DNA of 64,000 bases from Streptosporangium amethystogenes. Its GTDB lineage: Bacteria > Actinomycetota > Actinomycetes > Streptosporangiales > Streptosporangiaceae. The stretch covers positions 75,413 through 139,412 of the forward strand of contig NZ_JOEQ01000021.1 of the NCBI RefSeq assembly GCF_000721075.1, written 5' to 3'. Both the position numbers and the translations under genes were made by a program. Of the stretch, positions 10,772-17,463 are shown one piece after another; positions within the stretch are counted from its first letter, which is position 1, and the number at the start of each line of letters is the position of its first letter. The notes under the pieces are model-generated. The model was not told where the DNA came from. It worked only from the letters and a program-made list of their open reading frames with translations, and made no database searches.

Positions 10772-10799
10772 GGCCCTTTGGCCAAGGCCGAAGGTCCCT
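10772..10799 (-). promoter_or_regulatory. DevR/DosR-like palindromic operator (candidate)
   Basis: On the minus strand this reads AGGGACCTTCGGCC followed by TTGGCCAAAGGGCC, a GGGAC..GGCC type double dyad containing the perfect octamer TTGGCCAA (10778-10785). DevR/DosR sites of actinobacteria are GGGAC/GTCCC-like palindromes, and GNAT/acyl-CoA synthetase fusions are common in DevR-controlled dormancy clusters. The match was made by eye and is an inference. Confidence 0.3.
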
Positions 10800-11022
10800 G
10801 ACGCCGCGTGCTTCGGAGGGTCATCGTGAACGAGCCGGAGATCAAGGCCCCGATGGGCTCCCCGTCCTGTTCTTCGGCGGCCGATTCCTCGGCAAGATCT
10901 TCAGCGGGTGTCCCGCGCCGGCAGTTCGTCAGTGCGACCTTAGCCGGTCTCCGGCTCGAAACAGCTGGTCGAAGGCACTACGAACCACACCAGATGTACG
11001 GGCGGACTCCCGGCTCAGGACA

Positions 11023-11877
11023 CTAGCGGGGGAAGACGATCGTCTTGTGGCCGTCGAGCAGGACGCGCTGCTCGGTGTGCCAGCGGACGGCGCGGGCCAG
11101 GACCTGGCACTCGACGTCACGGCCGATGGCGGCGAGGTCGTCCGCGGAGTGGGTGTGGTTGACCCGGGCGACCTCCTGCTCGATGATCGGCCCCTCGTCG
11201 AGGTCGGCGGTCACGTAGTGCGCGGTCGCGCCGATCAGCTTCACGCCGCGGGAGTGCGCCTGGTGGTAGGGCTTGGCACCCTTGAACGACGGCAGGAACG
11301 AATGGTGGATATTGATCACGTTGCCCGCGAGCTTGACGCAGAGGTCCTCGGAGAGCACCTGCATGTAGCGGGCGAGCACCACCAGGTCGGCCCGGTAGTG
11401 ATCGACGAGGGTCAGCACCTCCGCCTCCTGCCTGGCCTTGGTCTCAGGAGTGACCGGCAGGTGGTGGTAGTCGATGCCGTACGACTGGGTCAGCGGCCGC
11501 AGGTCCGGATGGTTGGAGACGACCGCGACGATCTCGATGTCGAGCAGACCCGAACGCGTCCGGTAGAGCAGGTCGTTCAGGCAGTGGCCGAACTTGCTGA
11601 CCATCACCAGCACGCGCGGCTTGACGGATGCCTCCCGCAGCTTGAAATCCATGCCGAACTCGGGGGCGAGCGCCGCGAAGGCCTCGCGCAGCTCCCCGTC
11701 GGGCAGCGGAGAGGCGAACTGCACCCGCATGAAGAACCGCTCGGTCACGGCATCACCGAACTGCTGGCTCTCGATGATGTTGCAGCCCCGTCCGGCCAGA
11801 AGACCGGAGACCGCCGCCACCACGCCAGGACGGTCCGGGCAGGACAGCGTCAACACAAACTCGGCCCTGGAACTCAT
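11023..11877 (-). CDS. purU: Formyltetrahydrofolate deformylase
   Basis: A 284-residue PurU. It hydrolyses 10-formyl-tetrahydrofolate to formate and tetrahydrofolate, balancing one-carbon pools. An N-terminal ACT domain (about 6-85, FVLTLSCPDRPGVVAAVSGLL) is fused to a formyltransferase-fold domain (about 90-284). The active-site region NIHHSFLPSFKGAKPYHQAH holds the conserved Asn and His, and the catalytic Asp is in TADLDEGPII. Length and domain order match the family exactly. The gene stands alone, with the divergent Nudix gene 165 bases away. The ACT domain implies amino-acid control (glycine/methionine in E. coli). Confidence 0.96.
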   Translation of the reverse strand: MSSRAEFVLTLSCPDRPGVVAAVSGLLAGRGCNIIESQQFGDAVTERFFMRVQFASPLPDGELREAFAALAPEFGMDFKLREASVKPRVLVMVSKFGHCLNDLLYRTRSGLLDIEIVAVVSNHPDLRPLTQSYGIDYHHLPVTPETKARQEAEVLTLVDHYRADLVVLARYMQVLSEDLCVKLAGNVINIHHSFLPSFKGAKPYHQAHSRGVKLIGATAHYVTADLDEGPIIEQEVARVNHTHSADDLAAIGRDVECQVLARAVRWHTEQRVLLDGHKTIVFPR

Positions 11878-12042
11878 GCCTTCACCCTTGAGCTGGAGAG
11901 GTCGGATCGTAAGGTACTTCCACCTGACCTGGGCAGACTACAGCGAATCCCGACGCCACACCCAGCCGGTCGGTACCCGGCGAGCCAGCAGGTACGCAGA
12001 GCCGCCCGGACCCGGATCCGGCGGTGATAGCGTCCCTGAGCT

Positions 12043-12501
12043 ATGAACGCCCCTCAGCCGAACGACCGGCCCGCCGCCCGGGTGGTCTGTGTGGACTCCT
12101 TTGGCCGGGTGCTTCTCATGCACTGGCGTGACACCGTCAGCGGCCAGAGCCTGTGGGAGCCACCGGGCGGCGGCATAGACCCGGGCGAGACCCCTCTTGA
12201 CGCGGCACGGCGGGAGCTGACGGAGGAGACGGGCCTGCCCGGCGAGGCGGTCATGGACCGCTGGGTGCCGGTACGCCGTGACTTCCACTGGCTCGGCGTC
12301 CACTACGTCAAGACCGAACGGTTCTACCTGGCCAGGTTCGAGGGCACTCCCAAGGTGGGCCCGGGATCGTTCAGCGCCGAGGAGAACACCACCTACCTGG
12401 GCTTCGGCTGGGTCTCAGCGGAGGAGATGGCCGACCTCCCCGACCGCCTGGAGCCTCCGGACCTGCAACAGGTCGTCTCCCGCGTCACCCGGCTGGGGTG
12501 A
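12043..12501 (+). CDS. Nudix hydrolase
   Basis: A 152-residue Nudix-fold pyrophosphohydrolase. The Nudix box is complete: GGGIDPGETPLDAARREL followed by TEETGL, supplying the metal-binding REXXEE glutamates. The C-terminal part (FGWVSAEEMADLP) is the usual strand-helix closing the fold. Substrate cannot be assigned; single-domain actinobacterial members act on nucleotide sugars, dinucleotides or oxidised nucleotides. It is monocistronic and followed by a strong hairpin at 12540-12568. Confidence 0.9.
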   Translation: MNAPQPNDRPAARVVCVDSFGRVLLMHWRDTVSGQSLWEPPGGGIDPGETPLDAARRELTEETGLPGEAVMDRWVPVRRDFHWLGVHYVKTERFYLARFEGTPKVGPGSFSAEENTTYLGFGWVSAEEMADLPDRLEPPDLQQVVSRVTRLG

Positions 12502-12539
12502 GCCGGTCATCGAGCACACCCGGGAATCCCGTTGCGGCA

Positions 12540-12568
12540 CGGCCCTCGATCTCGAAGATCGAGGGCCG
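12540..12568 (+). terminator. Hairpin terminator after the Nudix gene
   Basis: Perfect 13-base arms (cggccctcgatct / agatcgagggccg) around a 3-base loop, 39 bases past the Nudix stop. No U-tract follows, as is common for GC-rich actinobacterial terminators. It also lies downstream of the minus-strand micropeptide gene and could serve both directions. Confidence 0.8.
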
Positions 12569-12606
12569 CGGTCGTCAGGGAACGATTCTTCCGGCCGGGG
12601 AGGATC

Positions 12607-12681
12607 TCAGCCCTTGTGGATGGCGCCGGCAATGCCACCGAGCCTGGACACGCCAAATTTGTGAACAATGATCTTTTTCAT
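12607..12681 (-). CDS. Candidate 24-residue peptide downstream of XRE-GNAT
   Basis: A small open frame beginning MKKIIVHKFG and ending GAIHKG, with a basic N-terminus and a Gly/Ile-rich middle. Supporting points are ATG use, an upstream GGGTGAG at a workable spacing, its own candidate promoter (-35 at 12741-12746, -10 at 12719-12724, 16-base spacer) with a palindrome on the -35, and a hairpin just downstream at 12540-12568. It follows the XRE-GNAT pair on the same strand, 98 bases after the GNAT stop. It has no transmembrane helix or clear signal peptide. It could be a signalling or modified peptide for the regulator, or a chance frame. I do not recognise a family. Confidence 0.45.
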   Translation of the reverse strand: MKKIIVHKFGVSRLGGIAGAIHKG

Positions 12682-12718
12682 CGCACTCACCCGAGGACGG
12701 CGATAGCCACGAAAGACA

Positions 12719-12752
12719 AGTATTCGGATATTTTCGAAATTGGCAATGCCAA
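12719..12752 (-). promoter_or_regulatory. Candidate promoter with operator palindrome for the micropeptide
   Basis: On the minus strand TTGCCA (12746-12741), 16 bases, then AATACT (12724-12719) form a plausible sigma-70-type promoter 37 bases before the micropeptide ATG. The -35 lies inside a perfect dyad, TTGGCA-A-TGCCAA (12740-12752), and the spacer holds the octamer TTTCGAAA (12732-12739). The stretch is markedly AT-rich for this genome. A regulator bound at the dyad would block the -35; the upstream XRE protein is the obvious candidate. Confidence 0.45.
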
Positions 12753-12779
12753 ATAGCAAAGTGGTCTAAATTCGAGTCA

Positions 12780-13271
12780 CTACATTAAGGTAGACATAGC
12801 GACCATTAGCTCTTTTTCTCCATAAACCACCACAGATCCCCCTCGCTCTTCTCTGCGGATCTCGCGCCACCCGAACTTGCGATAGAGCTCCATCGCCGCG
12901 GGCTGGCTCAGGGTGGTATCTCCGCGGAGCCTCACGTAGCCGAGTTCAATCGCCCGCGCCTCCAGCGCGACGACCATCTGGGCACCGAACCCGCGACGCT
13001 GGAACTCCGGATGAACCCGCATCCGGCACATCTCGGCGGTCTGATCGTCAACGCGACGGAGCCCGCCCATCGTGACAATACGTCCGCCAGGCGTCTCACC
13101 CACGAGGAACTCTCCCCGGTCGGCGAGATAGATCTCGTGGATCCTGGGGAAGTCGTCCTCGTAGTAGACGCCGTCTCCCGGCGCGAGACCGACCTGGGCG
13201 AGGCATATCTGGTGGAGCGCCCAGACGGATTCGATGTCGGACCAGCGATAACGCCGAAGCCTCGGCCTCAA
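12780..13271 (-). CDS. GNAT family N-acetyltransferase
   Basis: A 163-residue GNAT protein. The acetyl-CoA binding motif A is in MRVHPEFQRRGFGAQMV (the Q/RxxGxG/A pattern), and motif B in LYRKFGWREIRREE. Length is normal for a single-domain member. The ATG overlaps the stop of the XRE/TPR regulator as ATGA, so the two are translated together, implying a shared function. The substrate is unknown; possibilities are a small molecule, a protein amino group, or the adjacent 24-residue peptide, which carries several lysines. The last is speculation from position. Confidence 0.88.
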   Translation of the reverse strand: MRPRLRRYRWSDIESVWALHQICLAQVGLAPGDGVYYEDDFPRIHEIYLADRGEFLVGETPGGRIVTMGGLRRVDDQTAEMCRMRVHPEFQRRGFGAQMVVALEARAIELGYVRLRGDTTLSQPAAMELYRKFGWREIRREERGGSVVVYGEKELMVAMSTLM

Positions 13272-14839
13272 CTGCCACCCCCGTCGGCCGCCGCGTCATC
13301 CGACCACGCGCCGCGGCCGCGCAGCGATTCCAGATAGACCTTGAGCTTGGGATGCCCCGGAGCCTTCAGCTCGGCCTGCCTGCCCACCTCGTGGGCACGC
13401 TGCATGAGGATGTCGGGCCTGCACGCCTCGTCGAGACCCGAGATCGTACTCTGGGCGATCTCCAGCGCCTCGTCCACATCGCCCTCAAGGATCTTGCACT
13501 GGGCGCGGTCGAACTTGATGAAGGTCGGGTCGAGCCAGTCGGTCGGGCCGTACTTGGTGAGCGCCTGTTCCAGGATGAGGTCGGCCTCCATCGCCTGCCC
13601 GAGCTTGACCAGCGCGTCTCCCTGGTGAAAGTAGAGCTGGCGCTCGGTGTAACCGAAGGTCGCGTCATCCTGGTCCGCGGCGGTCATCTGGGAGAAGGCC
13701 GCCCTGGCCCGGGACAGCGCCCGCTTCGCCTGGTCGACCACGTCCTTCTTGCCCGCGCCCGACATCATCGCCAGCGCCCGGGCCTCGACCACCGGGGCCA
13801 TGGCCTGGGCCGCGCAGGGCGTCTGCCCGGCCAGGTCCCGGCTCTTCTTCGCGAGGTTGAGCGCCTCACGCGGGTCACCGTAGTAGAGCGGAACCAGAGC
13901 CTCCCTGGCCGTGACCCACGCCCGCAACGCGCGGTCGCCGGTCTCGTCCGCGGCGGTCCGGCCGGTCCTGAAGAAGGATCGGGCGAGCCTGTGGTCGCCG
14001 AGATTGACCATGATCATGCCGCTCAGGCCCGCCAGCTGGGCCGCCATGCGGCACAACCGTTCCTGCAGGTCGACCGGCTGGCGCCGTTCCATGGCCTTGC
14101 GTACCGCGCTGAACTCCAGCATCACGTCGCACAGCAGCCTGAGCGGGGGGGTGTTCATGTACTGGCGGCCGAAGCCGATGGTGGATTCCTCCCACTGGTC
14201 GAGCATCGCGGGCGAGACGGTGGCCGAAACCAGCGTGTCGTCCATCCTCCTGCGGATGCTCTCCACCGATCCAAGCACCTGTCCGTCCAGCACGATGCCA
14301 CTGCCTGCCAGGAGCTGTAAGAGTGTCCTCCGTAACACGTTCTCGTCCTCCTCGCCCCCGTCCGCGGAAAGGTCCAAGCCGATCGGCTGGATCAGCAGCT
14401 CGCGCGGATCAGGGGATGTGTCGGGTCTTCCGTCCTGGAGATCGCCTCGGACGACACCGGGCATCCGGTGGCCGTGGCCGCAGATGCACGGGCCGTCGTA
14501 CCCGAGGGAGGCCGGCTCGACTCGGTAGGCGGAGCACAGGTAGTGCAGGTACTCGGGACCGGGACGCTTCAGCCCGCTCTCGTACGCGGACAGCAACGTC
14601 TCACCGATGCCGGGAGCCGACTTGCCGTCGCGTTCGAACAGCGCCCGTATCTGTTCGATCACGTCCGCGAGGGCGACACCGTGCGCCAGGCGGTGACCTT
14701 TAACCCGTGTAGTCCCGAATTGCGAATTGCATTTCTCGTAGATTTCCTCGGCTATCTGCGCCGAGGACTTACCGGCGGCCAGGCCACGGGCCCGGACCTG
14801 CCGTGCTAGTTCTGTCTCCCTGTGCTGCCTGCCGGACAT
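13268..14839 (-). CDS. XRE-type regulator with C-terminal TPR-like region
   Basis: A 523-residue regulator. The N-terminal third has a helix-turn-helix region with the XRE-like stretch IGETLLSAYESGLKRPGPEY at about 93-112, preceded by SSAQIAEEIYEKCNSQFG. A CICGHGH cysteine/histidine cluster follows at about 135. The C-terminal 330 residues are helical with TPR-like pairs (for example QLYFHQGDALVKLGQAMEAD). This HTH + TPR form recalls peptide-binding regulators and the large Streptomyces NsdA-type proteins. The ATG at 14839 is chosen for its GAGAGAGGGG ribosome site; a frame start 25 codons upstream lacks one. It is divergent from the 94-residue gene and coupled to the GNAT. Confidence 0.85.
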   Translation of the reverse strand: MSGRQHRETELARQVRARGLAAGKSSAQIAEEIYEKCNSQFGTTRVKGHRLAHGVALADVIEQIRALFERDGKSAPGIGETLLSAYESGLKRPGPEYLHYLCSAYRVEPASLGYDGPCICGHGHRMPGVVRGDLQDGRPDTSPDPRELLIQPIGLDLSADGGEEDENVLRRTLLQLLAGSGIVLDGQVLGSVESIRRRMDDTLVSATVSPAMLDQWEESTIGFGRQYMNTPPLRLLCDVMLEFSAVRKAMERRQPVDLQERLCRMAAQLAGLSGMIMVNLGDHRLARSFFRTGRTAADETGDRALRAWVTAREALVPLYYGDPREALNLAKKSRDLAGQTPCAAQAMAPVVEARALAMMSGAGKKDVVDQAKRALSRARAAFSQMTAADQDDATFGYTERQLYFHQGDALVKLGQAMEADLILEQALTKYGPTDWLDPTFIKFDRAQCKILEGDVDEALEIAQSTISGLDEACRPDILMQRAHEVGRQAELKAPGHPKLKVYLESLRGRGAWSDDAAADGGGS

Positions 14840-14911
14840 ACCGGCCCCTCTCTCGTGGCCAGCTGGGCTGGCTGGCACACTTAGTCCCGACCGGTCCTCT
14901 CTCCCTTGACA

Positions 14912-14937
14912 CACTGTGATCTTTTCGTCGCACTGTG
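14912..14937. promoter_or_regulatory. Direct repeat CACTGTG x2 in the divergent promoter region
   Basis: CACTGTG occurs at 14912-14918 and 14931-14937, 19 bases apart, so on nearly the same face of the helix. It lies about 70-100 bases upstream of the XRE regulator start and 245 bases from the divergent gene. It could be an autoregulatory site. The rest of the 341-base gap (14840-15180) is unusually AT-rich but holds no gene I can support. Confidence 0.3.
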
Positions 14938-15180
14938 CCTACCGAGAATGATGGACCACGTTTGACTCATCCGGAACGCGCCAATAAAGCCATCGGCTAA
15001 GAATCGTCCTCCAGCGGACTGTTTCTTTCAACCTACTTGGCACAACGCCCACCCTGAACTGGGTTTTCCCTGAATTGACCCACGGGGCCGCCGTGAGTCA
15101 TCTTTGGCGGGCAGCACCGAAGGCGTGATCGAGCGAACACGATTCGGTGCCGGCAAACCGAAACCACGAGGAGGGGCGAG

Positions 15181-15465
15181 GTGGGTGAAGACGATTTCCG
15201 ACACCTGGAACGACTGGTGACGGAGCTTGACTGCCGCGGGCTGCACGCCCGTGTGGTGCGGACCCACTCGGGCCGTGCGTTCGTGCGAGTGATCAACCCG
15301 AAGGCCACCAGCCTCGCGGAGAACGTCACCTGCCGGGCACAGGCCACCCCCAGCCACCGGGATTGGTACTACTGGTGGTCCTGGGGTGAACGGATGCACA
15401 CGGTGGAAGACCCAGCCGGTGCCGCGACCAAGGTCGCACGCGTACTCGCCGCGGTAGGGGAATGA
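15181..15465 (+). CDS. Small conserved-type protein paired with the XRE regulator
   Basis: A 94-residue protein starting at GTG, with a GAGGAGGGGCGAG ribosome site. The N-terminal half is charged helix (LERLVTELDCRGLHARVV). The second half carries AENVTCRAQ and the aromatic block DWYYWWSWGERM, then a short helix. Small proteins of this WWSWGE type are often found beside XRE regulators in actinomycete genomes; their biochemical role is not established as far as I know. It has no membrane segment or signal peptide. It probably forms a functional pair with the divergent XRE gene. Confidence 0.75.
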   Translation: MGEDDFRHLERLVTELDCRGLHARVVRTHSGRAFVRVINPKATSLAENVTCRAQATPSHRDWYYWWSWGERMHTVEDPAGAATKVARVLAAVGE

Positions 15466-15521
15466 GGTGAGCGGTGCGAAGGGCTTCACCTGCCCGACGC
15501 GCCGTACCTACCACGGCCCGG

Positions 15522-15582
15522 CGGAGCCGACGGGATGACCGGTGCGGAGCGTCCTCGGACGCTGGTCACCCCGTCGGCTCCG
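15522..15582 (+). terminator. Nested long hairpin downstream of the 94-residue gene
   Basis: Two 19-base arms (15522-15540 and 15564-15582) pair with a single mismatch. Inside their loop a second perfect 7-base repeat (agcgtcc/ggacgct, 15548-15563) forms. Together they give a very stable structure about 60 bases past the stop, suitable as a terminator; no U-tract follows. Confidence 0.65.
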
Positions 15583-15639
15583 AATCGTCGGACCGCCCGG
15601 CCGCGCCGCCTTCCATGAGGGAGTGCCGGCCGGACACGC

Positions 15640-15765
15640 GCGGACTCCCGGTGGTGAAACCGCGGAGGCTCTCGCGAGCCGAAACCCACGAACTGCCGTA
15701 AGGCAAAGGCTGCCGCCTGGTCTCTCGTCCGGGCGGTGAAGTAGGAGGGATCCCCCTCGGGAACG
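15640..15765 (+). mobile_element. Possible IS200/IS605-type right-end remnant (weak)
   Basis: The stretch agtaggagggatccccctc (about 15738-15756) and the preceding GC-rich segment resemble the 3' ends of actinobacterial tnpB genes and their omega-RNA scaffold as I remember them. An open frame ending ETHELP (stop about 15700) lies just before. No tnpB body is present upstream, so at most this is a solo end. The resemblance is by eye only. Confidence 0.2.
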
Positions 15766-15795
15766 GCACGGGACACGCTTCCGGGTGCGTGTCCC
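15766..15795 (+). promoter_or_regulatory. Perfect inverted repeat upstream of mscS
   Basis: ACGGGACACGC and GCGTGTCCCGT pair perfectly over 11 bases around an 8-base loop, 170 bases before the channel gene. It may be a terminator, an operator or part of a mobile-element end. The whole 15466-15965 gap contains no supported gene apart from these structures. Confidence 0.5.
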
Positions 15796-15965
15796 GTCCG
15801 GGCCGCCCGTCACCGGGGCATCCGGGTCCGCCTCCGCGGCCCCAGATCCGGATGTCCCCGTCTTCCCCGGCGTGATGTGACGGAGGCCGGTTCGATCGGC
15901 AATATGGGTAGGTCGCATGACTCGCCCATCTGACGCGTCGATCCGATCCGAGAGGGATCCACTCC

Positions 15966-17015
15966 GTGTTCCTGCTTTCCCCCACGCCCGTCCCCAGTCC
16001 CACCCCTAGCCTGACTCCCAGCGTGACCCCAACCGTCACCTCGACCCCCGACCCTGGAGTCGTGGTCGAGGAGCTTCTCGACATGAGCGCGGGTCTGACA
16101 AAGGGCTGCGGGGACGGCGGAGGGATGATCTGCGACTTCGTGCAGATGATCGTCCCCGTGAGCTGGGCGGCTCCTGCGATCGCAGGCGTGATCGCCATCG
16201 CGCTGGTCGTGGTCATCGCGCTGGTTCTGCGCAACGTGGCGCACCGGCTGATCAGCCGGGTGGTGCGGAAGGCCTCCTCCGGGCGCACGTCCCTGGCGGG
16301 GCGGCTACGCGGCAGGGAGGCGGTGACCCCGGAGGGCCTCGACGCGATCGTGGCCGAGCGGCGCAGACAGCGGGCTGAGACCATCGGTTCCGTGCTCAAG
16401 CCGGTCGCCTCGATCATCATCCTGGGCACCGCCGCGCTGACCGTCCTGGAGCGGCTCTCCGTCCCCATCGCCCCCCTGCTGACCAGCGTGGGCATTCTGG
16501 GTGTGGCGGTCGGCTTCGGTGCCCAGGAACTCGTCAAGGACTTCATCGCGGGCATGTTCATGCTCCTGGAGGACCAGTACGGCGTGGGCGACGTGATCGA
16601 CACGGGCACCGCGATCGGCACCGTGGAGGCCGTCACCCTGCGCATCACCCGCCTGCGCGACAGCGACGGCCGGGTCTGGTACATCCGTAACGGCACCATC
16701 ACCCGCGTCGGCAACGAGTCCCAGGGATGGTCTCGCGCCACCGTCGACGTGCCCGTGGCCTACGCCTCCGACATCCCCGCGGTCCGCGACCTGCTCAAGC
16801 AGGTCGCGGACGAGATATGGAACGACCTCGCCTTCCGCGACTCCATCATCGTCGAGGAGCCGCAGGTCTGGGGCATCGAGCAGATCTCCGACACCGCCGT
16901 CATCTTCAGGATCAGCGTCAAGACCATCCCCTCCCGGCAGGCGGAGGTCGCCCGCGAGCTCCGCGTCCGGGTCAAGTCCGCCCTCGACCGAGCCGAAATC
17001 CCGATCGCCGGCTGA
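15966..17015 (+). CDS. MscS family mechanosensitive channel
   Basis: A 349-residue small-conductance mechanosensitive channel. It opens with a Pro/Thr/Ser-rich segment (about 5-30) and has membrane helices at about 65-85 and 135-195. The pore-lining region is SVGILGVAVGFGAQELVKDF, and the beta-domain begins at YGVGDVIDTG. The C-terminal alpha/beta domain extends to the end. It releases solutes on hypo-osmotic shock. GTG 15966 has a GAGAGGG ribosome site nine bases upstream. The low-complexity N-terminus is unusual and may lie outside the membrane. The globin follows after 19 bases, possibly co-transcribed. Confidence 0.93.
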   Translation: MFLLSPTPVPSPTPSLTPSVTPTVTSTPDPGVVVEELLDMSAGLTKGCGDGGGMICDFVQMIVPVSWAAPAIAGVIAIALVVVIALVLRNVAHRLISRVVRKASSGRTSLAGRLRGREAVTPEGLDAIVAERRRQRAETIGSVLKPVASIIILGTAALTVLERLSVPIAPLLTSVGILGVAVGFGAQELVKDFIAGMFMLLEDQYGVGDVIDTGTAIGTVEAVTLRITRLRDSDGRVWYIRNGTITRVGNESQGWSRATVDVPVAYASDIPAVRDLLKQVADEIWNDLAFRDSIIVEEPQVWGIEQISDTAVIFRISVKTIPSRQAEVARELRVRVKSALDRAEIPIAG

Positions 17016-17034
17016 CGTCAATTAGGCTGGAGGC

Positions 17035-17433
17035 GTGTCCGTTACCCCCGGGGAATCCCAGTCCTTCTACGACGCCGTCGGCGGCGAAGAGACCTTCAGG
17101 CGTCTGGTGCATCACTTCTACCAAGGAGTCGCGGCCGATCCGGTGCTACGGCCGCTTTATCCCGAAGATGATCTAGACGGGGCCGAAGAGCGGCTGCGCC
17201 TGTTCCTCATCCAGTACTGGGGCGGCCCCAGCACCTACAGCGCGCAGCGGGGCCACCCGCGCCTGCGGATGCGGCACAACCCGTTCGTCATCCGCTCGGT
17301 CGAGCACGACGCCTGGCTCAGGCACATGCATGACGCGGTGCTCTCCCTGAAGCTCCCCGAGGACCTGGAGAAACGTCTCTGGGACTATCTCGTGTACGCG
17401 GCGAGCAGCATGATCAACGCCCCTGACGCATAA
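17035..17433 (+). CDS. glbO: Group II truncated haemoglobin (GlbO-like)
   Basis: A 132-residue truncated haemoglobin of group II. Marks are [19 protein letters not shown] at the start (helices A/B), the family [21 protein letters not shown] block with the group II tryptophan region, and the proximal histidine in [10 protein letters not shown]. The trHbO family takes part in oxygen/NO/peroxide chemistry in actinobacteria. GTG 17035 lies very close to its GGAGG, but no better start exists. It sits between mscS and the GH13 gene on the same strand with short gaps. Confidence 0.93.
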   Translation: MSVTPGESQSFYDAVGGEETFRRLVHHFYQGVAADPVLRPLYPEDDLDGAEERLRLFLIQYWGGPSTYSAQRGHPRLRMRHNPFVIRSVEHDAWLRHMHDAVLSLKLPEDLEKRLWDYLVYAASSMINAPDA

Positions 17434-17463
17434 ACATCGTCAAGCGGGGGCAGTCCAAAGCAC

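Larger units (their letters stand above)
10672..11022. other. Intergenic region with promoter elements, no intact gene
   Basis: The 351 bases between the GNAT/synthetase and purU hold no gene I can support. They contain a perfect 10-base inverted repeat (10741-10766) and a DevR-like palindromic stretch (10772-10799), both listed separately and both upstream of the synthetase on the minus strand. The half nearer purU (10830-11020) has only short frames without ribosome sites. Confidence 0.5.

Noticed and set aside
10808..11026. Small plus-strand protein between the synthetase and purU
   Set aside because: No ribosome site, Ser/Arg-rich composition and no recognisable fold.
9817..12027. Plus-strand frame of over 700 codons across the synthetase and purU
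   Set aside because: It runs antisense to two clear genes and shows only low-complexity sequence.
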